Shown here in pieces: positions 25,652 through 34,311 of a DNA stretch of 64,000 bases. Location of the stretch: assembly GCF_000931465.1 (NCBI RefSeq), contig NZ_CP010892.1:1116001-1180000 (forward strand), read 5' to 3'. The stretch comes from Pseudomonas sp. MRSN 12121 (GTDB lineage: Bacteria > Pseudomonadota > Gammaproteobacteria > Pseudomonadales > Pseudomonadaceae). Position numbers and translations under genes: made by a program. Within the stretch, counting starts at the first letter, position 1; each line of letters opens with the position of its first letter. The notes beneath the pieces were generated by a model. That model was not told the origin of the DNA, ran no database searches, and worked only from the letters and a program-made list of their open reading frames with translations.

Positions 25652-27859
25652 ATGACGCCCTTGCCTGCTCCTTTGCGCTGGCTGTACTCCCTTGAATGGC
25701 GCCGGGGATTCTTCGACTGGGCACGCAGCGACGGCGTGACCTGGGTCTACATCTTCAAGGTCCTGGCCGCCGCGTTCCTCACCCTGTGGCTGGCCATGCG
25801 CCTGGAATTGCCGCAGCCGCGCACGGCGATGATCACCGTGTTCATCGTCATGCAGCCGCAGAGCGGCCAGGTGTTCGCCAAGAGCTTCTATCGCTTTCTC
25901 GGCACCCTGGCCGGGTCGGCGGTGATGGTGGCGCTGATCGCCCTGTTCGCCCAGAACACCGAACTGTTCCTCGGTTCGCTGGCGATCTGGGTCGGCATCT
26001 GCTCGGCCGGCGCCGCCCGTTATCGCAACTTCCGCGCCTACGGTTTCGTGCTCGCCGGCTACACCGCGGCGATGGTCGGCCTGCCGGCCCTGGCCCATCC
26101 GGAGGGGGCGTTCATGGCGGCGGTGTGGCGGGTGCTGGAAATCTCCCTGGGGATTCTCTGCTCGACCCTGGTCAGCGCCGCGATCCTGCCGCAGACCGCC
26201 AGCGCGGCGATGCGCAACGCCCTCTACCAGCGCTTCGGGGTGTTCGCCCTGTTCGTCACCGACGGCTTGCGCGGGCGCAGCCAGCGCGAGGCCTTCGAGA
26301 GCGGCAACGTGCGCTTCATCGCCGAGGCGGTGGGCCTGGAAGGCCTGCGCAGCGTCACGGTGTTCGAAGACCCACACATGCGCCGGCGCAACGGTCGCCT
26401 GAGCCGTCTGAACAGCGAGTTCATGGGCATCACCACGCGCTTCAACGCCCTGCACCAGTTGCTCGAACGCCTGCGCGAAAGCCAGGCCGAGCATGTGCTG
26501 ACGGCTACCCGACCGGGGCTGAACGACCTCGCCGAGCTGCTCGACGGTTTCTCCGGCCGGGCCCTGACCAGCCCCGACGCGGCGCGCCTGGCCACCCAGC
26601 TGGCGAGCTACAAGGCCGAGCTGCCAGCACGGGTGCGCAGCATGCGCGCGCTGTTCCAGGAGCACGAACCGAGCGACGCCGAGCAGTTGGACTTCCACAC
26701 GGCCTACGAGCTGCTCTATCGCTTCGTCGACGAGCTGCACAGCTATGCCCAGACCCACGCTTCCCTGGCCGAGCACAGCCACGAACGCGAGCGCTGGGAC
26801 GAGCCCTTCACCCCGCAGACCAACTGGCTGGCCTCGGCCGCCTCGGGGATCCGCGCCTCGTTCATCCTGATCGTGCTCGGCAGCTACTGGGTGGCCACCG
26901 CCTGGCCCAGCGGCGCCACCATGACCCTGATCGCCGCGGCCACCGTCGGCCTCTCGGCGGCCACGCCGAACCCGAAACGCATGGCGTTCCAGATGGCCTG
27001 CGGCACCTTCATCGGCGCCCTGGTGGGCTTCGTCGAGATGTTCTTCGTGTTCCCCAGGATCGACGGTTTCCCGCTGCTGTGCGTGATGCTGGCGCCGGTG
27101 ATCGTGCTGGGCTCGTTCCTCGCCTCACGGCCCAGGTACGCCGGGGTCGGCCTGGGGCTGCTGATCTTTTTCAGCACCGGCTCGGTGCCGGACAACCTGA
27201 CCGTCTACAACCCCTACGCCTTTATCAACGACTACATCGCCATGGTCATGGGCATGCTGGTGTGTGCCGCCGCCGGGGCGATCATCCTGCCGCCCAACAG
27301 CCGCTGGCTGTGGCGTCGCCTGGAGCAGGACCTGCGCGGCCAGGTGGTGTACGCCATCAGCGGCAGGCTCAAGGGCCTGGCGTCGAGCTTCGAGAGCCGC
27401 ACCCGCGACCTGCTGCACCAGGCCTACGGCCTGGCGGCGGGGCAACCGCAGGTGCAGCGCGAGCTGCTGCGCTGGATGTTCGTGGTGCTGGAGGTGGGGC
27501 ACGCGATCATCGAGCTGCGCAAGGAGCAGGCGATCCTCCCGGTGCATCCGGCCTACGCCGAGTCCCAGCCGTGGCGCCAGGCGATCCGGGTGATGGGCCG
27601 TTCGCTGGTGCGGCTGTTCCTGCAACCGAGCCAGAGCAACCTGGAACGCGCCCTGGTCGCGGTCGACCATGCGATCGGCCGGGTCCAGGCCAGCGACGAA
27701 CCCTTCGCTCCGCACTTCGACACCTCGGTGCTGCGGCGGGTGAAGAGCTACCTGCATTTCATCCGCACTTCATTGCTCGATCCGCAATCGCCGCTGGCGG
27801 CCTATGCCCAGGCCAGGCCGGTAGCACCTGTACTCCAAGGACTTGAACATGCCTCGTGA
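25652..27859 (+). CDS. FUSC-family inner membrane efflux protein (AaeB-like)
   Basis: A 735-residue membrane protein with two clusters of hydrophobic helices (about 30-170 and 400-535) separated by a soluble helical region (about 190-380). This is the AaeB/FUSC architecture for exporting aromatic carboxylic acids. Landmarks: TAMITVFIVMQPQSGQVFAKS near 65 and FINDYIAMVMGMLVCAAAGA near 525. The last 11 bp overlap the DUF1656 gene. Together with the neighbouring OMF and HlyD genes it should form a tripartite pump; substrates are inferred only. Confidence 0.87.
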   Translation: MTPLPAPLRWLYSLEWRRGFFDWARSDGVTWVYIFKVLAAAFLTLWLAMRLELPQPRTAMITVFIVMQPQSGQVFAKSFYRFLGTLAGSAVMVALIALFAQNTELFLGSLAIWVGICSAGAARYRNFRAYGFVLAGYTAAMVGLPALAHPEGAFMAAVWRVLEISLGILCSTLVSAAILPQTASAAMRNALYQRFGVFALFVTDGLRGRSQREAFESGNVRFIAEAVGLEGLRSVTVFEDPHMRRRNGRLSRLNSEFMGITTRFNALHQLLERLRESQAEHVLTATRPGLNDLAELLDGFSGRALTSPDAARLATQLASYKAELPARVRSMRALFQEHEPSDAEQLDFHTAYELLYRFVDELHSYAQTHASLAEHSHERERWDEPFTPQTNWLASAASGIRASFILIVLGSYWVATAWPSGATMTLIAAATVGLSAATPNPKRMAFQMACGTFIGALVGFVEMFFVFPRIDGFPLLCVMLAPVIVLGSFLASRPRYAGVGLGLLIFFSTGSVPDNLTVYNPYAFINDYIAMVMGMLVCAAAGAIILPPNSRWLWRRLEQDLRGQVVYAISGRLKGLASSFESRTRDLLHQAYGLAAGQPQVQRELLRWMFVVLEVGHAIIELRKEQAILPVHPAYAESQPWRQAIRVMGRSLVRLFLQPSQSNLERALVAVDHAIGRVQASDEPFAPHFDTSVLRRVKSYLHFIRTSLLDPQSPLAAYAQARPVAPVLQGLEHAS

Positions 27860-28049
27860 AATCGCCTTCCACGGCGTGTACATGCCGACCATGACCCTGA
27901 TGTTCTTCATCGCCGCGGCCCTGGCCTGGGCCCTGGACCGGTTCATCTCGGGTTATGACCTGTATCGCTTCTTCTGGCACCCGGCGCTGCTGCGCCTGAG
28001 CCTGTTCTGCTGTCTGTTCGGCGCCATGGCGCTCACTGTCTACCGTTGA
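27849..28049 (+). CDS. DUF1656 small membrane protein (AaeX-like)
   Basis: A 66-residue inner-membrane protein with two helices (YMPTMTLMFFIAAALAWAL and PALLRLSLFCCLFGAMAL) and the family start PREIAFHGVYMPT. AaeX-type proteins accompany FUSC and HlyD pump genes; their role is unknown. The ATG at 27849 overlaps the FUSC stop by 11 bp, supporting translational coupling. A TTG two codons earlier is in frame but less likely. Confidence 0.87.
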   Translation: MPREIAFHGVYMPTMTLMFFIAAALAWALDRFISGYDLYRFFWHPALLRLSLFCCLFGAMALTVYR

Positions 28050-28059
28050 GAGTCCTTTG

Positions 28060-28920
28060 ATGAAAAAGTTTTTCAGCCTGCTCGCGACCTTGCTGGTGCT
28101 GGCCCTGGCCCTGTGGATCGGCCGCACCCTGTGGGAGCACTATATGAACACGCCGTGGACCCGCGACGGCCGGGTGCGGGCCGACATCGTCAACGTCGCC
28201 GCCGATGTCACCGGGGAAGTGGTGGACGTGCCGGTGAAGGACAACCAGCTGGTGAAAAAGGGCGACCTGCTGATGCAGATCGACCCCGAGCATTATCAGA
28301 TCGCGGTCAAGCAGGCGCAGTCGCTGGTGGCCTCGAAAAAAGCCACCTGGGAGATGCGCAAGGTCAACGCCCATCGTCGCGCCGACCTGGACAACCTGGT
28401 GATCTCCAAGGAAAACCGCGACGACGCCAGCAACATCGCCGACGCGGCCCTGGCCGACTACCAGCATGCCCAGGCGCAACTGGACGCGGCCCAGCTGAAC
28501 CTGGCGCGGACCCAGGTGCGGGCGGCGGTGGACGGCTACGTGACCAACCTCAACGTGCACCGCGGCGACTATGCGCGCATCGGCGAACCGAAGATGGCGG
28601 TGGTCGACATGCATTCGTTCTGGGTCTACGGCTTCTTCGAGGAAACCAAGCTGCCCCATGTGCGCGTCGGCGATCAGGCCGAGATGCAACTGATGAGCGG
28701 CGAAGTGCTCAAGGGCCATGTGGAGAGCATTTCCCGCGGCATCTACGACCGCGACAACCCGGAAAGCCGCGAGCTGGTCGCCGACGTCAACCCGACCTTC
28801 AACTGGGTACGCCTTGCCCAGCGGGTGCCGGTGCGCATCCATATCGACGAAGTGCCGGAGGGGGTGCTGCTGGCGGCCGGCATCACCTGCACCGTAGTGG
28901 TCAACCCCGAACCCCGATAG
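28060..28920 (+). CDS. HlyD-family periplasmic adaptor (AaeA-like)
   Basis: The membrane fusion protein of the tripartite pump, 286 residues. An N-terminal anchor helix (7-23, LLATLLVLALALWIGRTLW) leads into a lipoyl half-motif (ADVTGEVVDVPVKDNQLVKKGD), an alpha-hairpin (about 75-140) and the second half-motif (RAAVDGYVTNLNVHRGDYA). The C-terminal beta-barrel has FFEETKLPHVRVGDQAEMQL. It starts ten bases after the DUF1656 stop. It is shorter than RND adaptors, as is usual for AaeA/EmrA relatives. Confidence 0.88.
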   Translation: MKKFFSLLATLLVLALALWIGRTLWEHYMNTPWTRDGRVRADIVNVAADVTGEVVDVPVKDNQLVKKGDLLMQIDPEHYQIAVKQAQSLVASKKATWEMRKVNAHRRADLDNLVISKENRDDASNIADAALADYQHAQAQLDAAQLNLARTQVRAAVDGYVTNLNVHRGDYARIGEPKMAVVDMHSFWVYGFFEETKLPHVRVGDQAEMQLMSGEVLKGHVESISRGIYDRDNPESRELVADVNPTFNWVRLAQRVPVRIHIDEVPEGVLLAAGITCTVVVNPEPR

Positions 28921-28931
28921 AAGCTGGCTTG

Positions 28932-29017
28932 TGTAGGAGCTGGCTTGCCAGCGAAGGCGCCGGCATGGGCGATGCAAGGCTGGCGGGCCTCTTCGCCGGC
29001 AAGCCGGCTTCTACGGG
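28932..29017. repeat. REP doublet, divergent sequence
   Basis: TGTAGGAGCTGGCTTGCCAG and CCGGCAAGCCGGCTTCTAC as inverted arms after the efflux operon; lies between convergent genes and may act as its 3' hairpin. Confidence 0.75.
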
Positions 29018-29023
29018 GGGCGG

Positions 29024-30049
29024 TTATTTGTAGCTTTTCTGCATGATCGCCAGGGACTTCTTCGCGGTGGCTTCCAGGCCGTCGTTGACGTTATTGATGG
29101 CGGCCACCAGCTTCGGGTTCTGCAGGACGTCGACACCGGGGTAACGCTGCTGGGCCAGGCGCGAGACGATGATGTATTGGGTCACCGCGTAATGCAGATC
29201 GAACTTGCCGCTGTCCCGGGCCTTGGCGATGGCCGCCTTGACAAAGGCCTGGCGCTCGGCCGTCGTCATGCCCTTGAACAGGTCGGGGAGATCGAAATGG
29301 ATCTCGGCCGAGAAAATGGCCACTTCCTCATCCCGTGCCTCGTCGTACATCACCTGCTTGCTGGTCACCCGCGCCTTCAGCTCGTTGAAGCGTTGCTCGC
29401 CCGCGGCCAGTTGCTCGGGGCTCATCTTGCCTTTCAAGGCATCCAGCTGGCTGGTGTCTTCGGTGTTGTCGATGATCTTCAGCCAGGCGTAGGCCTTCAC
29501 CAGGTCGCCAGACTCTTCGGCGGCATCGGCCAGGCTCTGCTGCGGTTCCGGGTTGCCGTGCAGGGCCGAGCGCTCCAGCCAGCGCACGGCCAGGTGCTTG
29601 TCCTGGGCGATGCCCTTGTCGCCGAACCAGTAGGTGGCGTACATGCCGTACTCGGCGCACCAGTCGTTCTGCGACGCCGAGTAGGCGATGTAGTTGAAGG
29701 ACTCGCGGTCGCGCTCGGCCTTGGGCCTGTCCTGTTCCTGATCGGTGCTGGTGGACAGGTAGCAGAAGGCCCGGGTGTAGTGCGGCGCGGCCATGGCGAA
29801 GCAGCTCTTGGCGTCCTTGAATTCCTCGGCTTCGTACAGTTTGTAACCGGCGCCGTACAGCACATCGGCGTCCATGGCCGGGTTGCAGTATTCGTTGGGC
29901 GTAACCTTGGGCAAGACACTGTCCAGCGTCAGCTTGGGCAGGGTGTCATTCAGTTCGGGGACTTTCGGCCCGTTCTTTTCGGGGGCCGTGGAGGCGCAAG
30001 CCGCCAGCAAGACAGCCAATGCCAGTGGCAGTGCGTTGAACGATTTCAA
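29024..30049 (-). CDS. Sel1-like repeat lipoprotein, paralogue 1
   Basis: A 341-residue predicted lipoprotein: the TTG start at 30049 gives a signal peptide ending in LAVLLAACAS (lipobox LAAC). AGGGA precedes the TTG by eight bases and no ATG fits. The body contains Sel1/TPR-like helices (YLSTSTDQEQDRP, RWLERSALHGNPEPQQSLAD, LVKAYAWLKIIDNTED). Six cysteines occur, several conserved in the neighbouring paralogue (NEYCNPAMD, AKSCFAMAAPH). Function unknown. It lies 235 bp downstream of the second copy, each with its own leader, so they may be transcribed separately. Confidence 0.72.
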   Translation of the reverse strand: MKSFNALPLALAVLLAACASTAPEKNGPKVPELNDTLPKLTLDSVLPKVTPNEYCNPAMDADVLYGAGYKLYEAEEFKDAKSCFAMAAPHYTRAFCYLSTSTDQEQDRPKAERDRESFNYIAYSASQNDWCAEYGMYATYWFGDKGIAQDKHLAVRWLERSALHGNPEPQQSLADAAEESGDLVKAYAWLKIIDNTEDTSQLDALKGKMSPEQLAAGEQRFNELKARVTSKQVMYDEARDEEVAIFSAEIHFDLPDLFKGMTTAERQAFVKAAIAKARDSGKFDLHYAVTQYIIVSRLAQQRYPGVDVLQNPKLVAAINNVNDGLEATAKKSLAIMQKSYK

Positions 30050-30284
30050 TGGATATTCCCTGATCGGCGATTGAAGTGAAGGCGCGCGTGGAACCGGGCA
30101 GGGACAGGACGGGAGAGGGTGGAGCGTTAGCCATTCCGTGCTTGGGTGTCGACGCCAGCGATTCCATGCTGCATGAGCACAAGGGCTCAAGGTCGCGCAT
30201 TCTACTGGGATTGAGAGGGCGTACAACCGAAACCGCAGCACCTGTTGGCCGCGGCTGAAAACCCAGGAGCGGCTGCCGCTCCGG

Positions 30285-31316
30285 TTATCGCTTGCGCTTG
30301 GCCAGGATGATTTTCGCCTTGGCCACGGCGTCTTCCACCTCCAGGTCATCGTCGACCAGCAAGGCATGCAGCGCCGGGTCCTGCCACAGGTCCACGGCGG
30401 GTCCGGTGCTTTGTACAAGGCGGGAAATCAAGGCGTAGATCATCAATTGGCCACGCGTGTGGAACTTCGGGTAGACGTCCTGCATGTCCACCAGCTGGGC
30501 CACGAACGCATGCCGTTGCGCAGGGGACATGCCTGCGAACACCTCCGGGTAGCTGTAGTACAGGTCCCCTGTGCCCAGGGCGATGAGGTCCTTGCGCAGC
30601 GCCTGCTCGATGTCCTTTTGGGGGGTGAGTTGGCTGAGCAGCCGAGTGTGGTATCGCTCGCCTTCGGCTAATTGTTGCGGGCTCATTTTGCGCTGCACCG
30701 CCTCGATTGTTTGGGCATCGTCCAGGATCCTGGCCCAGGCATAGGCCAGCGGGAAATTGTCCTGTTCGCTGGCCCGACGCACCATGTCCTGTTGTGAGTC
30801 CTGGTCGCCGTGCCGAGCGGCGCGCTCGAGCCAGCCCATGGCCAGTTTCTTGTTCGGTGGATGGTCCAGCTTGCCAGCGTTGTAGATGCTGTACAGGGCT
30901 GCCTCCGCGCAGGATTCATTCTTCCTGGCGGCGTAGGCGATGTAGTTGAAGGCTTCGCTTTTGGCATAGTCGTTTTGCCTGGTGCCGACAATACCGCCCA
31001 GGATGCACAGGCTCCCGGTGTCGTGGGGGGCAGCCATGATCAGGCAACTGCGGGCCATTTTTATTTCCTTGCTCGCCAGCAAGGTACGGCCTGCGCCATA
31101 CAGCACCTCATCCTCATTCATCAGGCGGATGCCGAGGCCGATCAGCAATTCGCTGTCCATGTCCGGCGTGCAGTACGGGTTGGCCTCGACCTTGGGCAGG
31201 ATTTGCTCGAGGCTCAGGTCCGGCAGGGAATCATTGAGTTTTTCGTCCGGTGACGAGGCATTGCAGCCCAGCAGCAGCGTGAAGATGGCCAAGGGCAGCA
31301 GGCTACGACATTTCAA
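30285..31316 (-). CDS. Sel1-like repeat lipoprotein, paralogue 2
   Basis: A 343-residue relative of the gene just downstream. Shared landmarks: LNDSLPDLSLEQILPKVEAN, PYCTPDMD, ARSCLIMAAPH, FNYIAYAARKNESCAE and WLERAARHGDQDSQQDM. The TTG at 31316 sits in the same context as paralogue 1 (CAGGGA, seven to eight bases, then CCATTGAAAT) and gives a lipoprotein signal ending LLLGCNA. It has an insert of about 14 residues (ELLIGLGIRLMNED) relative to its neighbour. Function unknown; periplasmic or envelope-bound. Confidence 0.72.
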   Translation of the reverse strand: MKCRSLLPLAIFTLLLGCNASSPDEKLNDSLPDLSLEQILPKVEANPYCTPDMDSELLIGLGIRLMNEDEVLYGAGRTLLASKEIKMARSCLIMAAPHDTGSLCILGGIVGTRQNDYAKSEAFNYIAYAARKNESCAEAALYSIYNAGKLDHPPNKKLAMGWLERAARHGDQDSQQDMVRRASEQDNFPLAYAWARILDDAQTIEAVQRKMSPQQLAEGERYHTRLLSQLTPQKDIEQALRKDLIALGTGDLYYSYPEVFAGMSPAQRHAFVAQLVDMQDVYPKFHTRGQLMIYALISRLVQSTGPAVDLWQDPALHALLVDDDLEVEDAVAKAKIILAKRKR

Positions 31317-31493
31317 TGGAGAGTCCCTGAGGTGCAATCGTAAAAGGCAGGACGCCAAGAGGGCATGAGCAGGGGCGGGGTGCAGCCGTTCCGTGCTTGA
31401 GGTGCCGCTTCCGTGCGGTTCGAGTGGGGGCATTCTACGGGCATCGGCGCGGCAGACAACGGTGTCGTGCGCGCGATGGCCGGCGTTGCAGGC

Positions 31494-32318
31494 TCAGAGC
31501 CTGGCGCTTAAGCCGAAACGCTTCATCAGCACCTTTTCCAGCAGCCCCTTGGGCAACAGGGTGGCCAGCAGTGGCAGGGCGCGGCTGCCATTGCCGAGGC
31601 GCACCAGGCGCGGTGGCGAGTCCTGCCGCACGGCCTTGAGCAGGTGGGCGGCGAATTCGCTGGCCGGGGTCGGTTTGTCCTGGGAGGCCCTGGCCCGGGC
31701 TCGGATGCCTTCGCGCAGCGGCCACCAGGGCGATTGTTCGGTGAGCAGCTGTTCGGCTTCATGCCCGGCGTTCTTGGCGAAGCTCGAGGCGATGGCGCCG
31801 GGCTGGACCTCCATCACACGGACGCCGAACGGCGCCAGCTCCATGCGCAGCGCATCGCTCAAGGCATGCACCGCGGCTTTCGAGGCGCAGTAGGCGCCGG
31901 CAAAAGGCGTCACCAATACCCCGGACACGCTGCCGATATTCACCACCAGGCCGCGGCTGCGACGCAGTACCGGGAACAGCGCCCGGGTCACCCCGACGAT
32001 GGCGAACACATTGGTTTCGAACTGGCGCTGCATGGCCTCCACACCACCGTCCAGCAATGGGCCCATGGCGCCGTAGCCGGCGTTGTTGATCAACAGATCG
32101 AGGCCGCCATGTTGCTGGTTGATCTGCTCGCCCAGAGCCGCGAGGGCCGGGCCGTCGTTGACGTCCAGTTGCACCGCGTCGAAGCCGGCGGCTTGCAGCG
32201 CTGCCACGTCCTCGGCCTTGCGGGCGGTGGGCAGGACGGTGAAGCCGGCGGCCTTGAAGGCCTCCGCCAGGGCGCGGCCGATGCCGCTGGAACAACCGGT
32301 GATCAGCGCAACGGGCAT
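31494..32318 (-). CDS. Short-chain dehydrogenase/reductase
   Basis: A 274-residue NAD(P)-dependent oxidoreductase of the classical SDR family. Cofactor motif TGCSSGIGRA (7-16), structural NNAG (in LLINNAGYGAM), catalytic Ser in NIGSVSG, and the YxxxK motif as YCASKAAVH. The C-terminal half (LLKAVRQDSPPRLVRLGNGSR) resembles SDRs acting on lipids or retinol-like substrates, but the substrate is unknown. The next gene upstream on the same strand (34 bp) may be cotranscribed. Confidence 0.87.
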   Translation of the reverse strand: MPVALITGCSSGIGRALAEAFKAAGFTVLPTARKAEDVAALQAAGFDAVQLDVNDGPALAALGEQINQQHGGLDLLINNAGYGAMGPLLDGGVEAMQRQFETNVFAIVGVTRALFPVLRRSRGLVVNIGSVSGVLVTPFAGAYCASKAAVHALSDALRMELAPFGVRVMEVQPGAIASSFAKNAGHEAEQLLTEQSPWWPLREGIRARARASQDKPTPASEFAAHLLKAVRQDSPPRLVRLGNGSRALPLLATLLPKGLLEKVLMKRFGLSARL

Positions 32319-32352
32319 GGCGCGGTCCTTGTGCAAAAAAGAGGGTGGGGAG

Positions 32353-32817
32353 TCAGTCGGAGAAACTGCCCTGCAAGCGCTCGGCACGAAACTCCAGGGT
32401 TTGCGGGCGATAGCCAGGGCGCAGCGGCGGCAGCGGCAGGCAGTCTTCCCAATTGGCGCCGGCCTGCAACTCGCCGGGGCCACGGTAGCGCGGGGCGGTG
32501 TATTGGTTGTCGGCCAGGTTCACGGTGTCGCCCGGCGCGTAGGCGGCCACGCGCCAGCGCAGTTCGGTCAGTGGCACATCGTTGCCGTTGTTCATCTTCA
32601 GCAGCAGCGGACGATCCGCCGGGCAATGTTCGAGGGCGTAGCTGATGCGCAGTTCCAGGCGCGCCAGCTGCTGGGCCTCGCGATTGTCCAGCCAGACCAC
32701 CCACACCGCCACCAGCCCCAGCCCGAACGCCGCCGCCAGTGAAACCGGCAAGGCCTTGGCGGGGTAGCGGACCAGCAGGATCAGCCAGGTGATGACCAGC
32801 AGAACGCCGATGAACAT
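32353..32817 (-). CDS. Small membrane protein of unknown function
   Basis: 154 residues with two N-terminal hydrophobic helices (FIGVLLVITWLILLVRY and LPVSLAAAFGLGLVAVWVVWL), then a predicted periplasmic beta-rich domain with two cysteines (EHCPADRPLLLKMNN, WEDCLPLPPLRPGYRP) that could form a disulfide. WRVAAYAPGDTVNLA resembles domains annotated only as hypothetical in pseudomonads. Not recognised further. It is directly upstream of the SDR gene on the same strand. Confidence 0.7.
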   Translation of the reverse strand: MFIGVLLVITWLILLVRYPAKALPVSLAAAFGLGLVAVWVVWLDNREAQQLARLELRISYALEHCPADRPLLLKMNNGNDVPLTELRWRVAAYAPGDTVNLADNQYTAPRYRGPGELQAGANWEDCLPLPPLRPGYRPQTLEFRAERLQGSFSD

Positions 32818-32997
32818 GGGGAAACCTCGGGAAAGAGAGCATTCATCCTACCTAAGCGTAGGCGCGCTTGGCTAACCCGGATCCCTGGGGACCACGCCGA
32901 GACGGTCCCGGAAAGATTTTGCAAAGGATTGAGGATTGTCTGTTTTTTGTACATTCGGCAGAGTCGGCCGTCTAGCCAGTTCGATAGGGAAGTTGAA

Positions 32998-33399
32998 ATG
33001 TCTGGAAAGCCTGCCGCGCGAGTTGGAGATCCCACCGCCTGTCCTTTGCCTGGCCACGGTAGCAATCCGATTACCAGTGGTTCGTCCGATGTCCTGTTCG
33101 ATTACCTGCCCGCTGCCCGGGAGGGTGACCCGACCGCTTGCGGTTCGACCTTGAGCGCCAACGTCATCCCCAATGTGCTGATCAATGGCAAGCCCGTCGC
33201 GGTACTGGGCTCGCTGGGCAGCCACGGCAATGTCGTGGTGGGCGGTTCGGGGACAATCATCATTGGCCACAGCGGCGGTGGCGCCGCTGTGGCCAGCCCG
33301 CTGCCCGCCGTGCCCGGGCTGTGCCTGAAATGCCTGTTGCTGGCCGCCCAGCGCAACCAGACCTTCGTGCCGCTGGAAACACTGGGGAGCCGCGCATGA
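32998..33399 (+). CDS. PAAR-domain T6SS tip protein
   Basis: A 133-residue PAAR protein that would sharpen the VgrG spike and carry the downstream effector. PAAR repeats are clear: AARVGDPTACPLPGHG, AAREGDPTACGSTLS, VLINGKPVAVLGSLGSHG and GSGTIIIGHSG. The C-terminal 30 residues (LCLKCLLLAAQRNQTFVPL) extend past the domain. Its stop overlaps the next ATG (ATGA), opening a tightly coupled five-gene effector cluster that matches the recalled P. aeruginosa PA3904-PA3908 order (PAAR, TecT, co-TecT, TseT, TsiT). Confidence 0.9.
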   Translation: MSGKPAARVGDPTACPLPGHGSNPITSGSSDVLFDYLPAAREGDPTACGSTLSANVIPNVLINGKPVAVLGSLGSHGNVVVGGSGTIIIGHSGGGAAVASPLPAVPGLCLKCLLLAAQRNQTFVPLETLGSRA

Positions 33400-33932
33400 A
33401 GCGTGTCGGCTCGCTGTTCTGGCGGCTCTCCGGGCTCGGCGAAACCTCATCCCGGCTGTTGGCGCTGATCGATGGCGCCCGCTACCTGACCTTGAACAAA
33501 CGCCTGGAAGAGGCGGGTGACAGCATCCGTTTCCACTGGCTCCTGAGCGCCGGGGCGCTGGATGAAATCCGTCATGCCGGGCCGGTGCTGGTCGAGTTTC
33601 CCGGCTCCGGCCAGGGCTTGAACACAGCGTTCGGCAACTGGCTGATCAGCCGGGACCAGCAGGCGCCGATGGTGTCCTGGTTGTGGAGCGACCAGCCTTT
33701 CGAAACCTTGCGCGATTATCACCAGGGCCTGTTGTTCAGCCGGATGCCGGACGGGCGCCAGGCCTTGTTCCGTTACTACAGTCCCGAGGTCAGGCGTGCG
33801 CTGGACAAGGTGGTCTCACCCGCCCAGGTCCAGCAGCTCATGTGTCATGTCGATGACTGGCTGGTATGGCAGCCCCTGCAGAATTGCTATCTCAGCTACG
33901 GTTTTGCCGAGGCGGAGGAGCACCATGTTTGA
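33396..33932 (+). CDS. DUF4123 T6SS adaptor/chaperone (TecT-like)
   Basis: A 178-residue adaptor that loads the effector onto the PAAR-VgrG tip. DUF4123 features: YLTLNKRLEEAGDSIRFHWLL, ALDEIRHAGPVLVEF, WLWSDQPFETLRDYHQGLLF and LFRYYSPEVRRALD. It overlaps PAAR by 4 bp and the next gene by 8 bp. In the P. aeruginosa system TecT needs a co-chaperone for stability, encoded just downstream here too. Functional transfer to this cluster is inference from order and domain. Confidence 0.87.
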   Translation: MKRVGSLFWRLSGLGETSSRLLALIDGARYLTLNKRLEEAGDSIRFHWLLSAGALDEIRHAGPVLVEFPGSGQGLNTAFGNWLISRDQQAPMVSWLWSDQPFETLRDYHQGLLFSRMPDGRQALFRYYSPEVRRALDKVVSPAQVQQLMCHVDDWLVWQPLQNCYLSYGFAEAEEHHV

Positions 33933-34311
33933 GCTGAGCCACGAGCAGGTTGCGCAACTGGATGACATTCGCCAGAACGAGGTATTCGAGCGGTTGTTGC
34001 TGGACGTGCAGCAGGAGAACCCGCAATGGCTGGCCCGCAAGGGGCTGATGCCGGCGCTGCAGATGCTCAAGGACCTGCGTGAGCGGGCATGGGGTTTCGG
34101 CATCAGGGAGGAGGCGGTCGTCGAGCGCTTCATCCGGCATGGACTGACCTTTACCGACTTCGACCGGCAGCCGGCCTTTGTCGCCTTCATGAACAGGCCC
34201 GTGGCGGACAGCGCCGAGCGGCGATTCGAGGATTACGAGGATATCGTGGCGTTCAGGATGAACATGCAGCAGTGGCGTGAAGGGCAAGCCGCCGGGGAGG
34301 CTCGACCATGA
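33925..34311 (+). CDS. T6SS co-chaperone (co-TecT-like)
   Basis: A 128-residue acidic, helical protein (FELSHEQVAQLDDIRQNEVF, ALQMLKDLRERAWGFG, FMNRPVADSAERRFEDYEDI) in the position of the TecT co-chaperone. It has no enzymatic motif. It overlaps the adaptor by 8 bp and the effector by 4 bp. Identification rests mainly on conserved gene order, size and the YEDI-type C-terminal region. Confidence 0.72.
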   Translation: MFELSHEQVAQLDDIRQNEVFERLLLDVQQENPQWLARKGLMPALQMLKDLRERAWGFGIREEAVVERFIRHGLTFTDFDRQPAFVAFMNRPVADSAERRFEDYEDIVAFRMNMQQWREGQAAGEARP

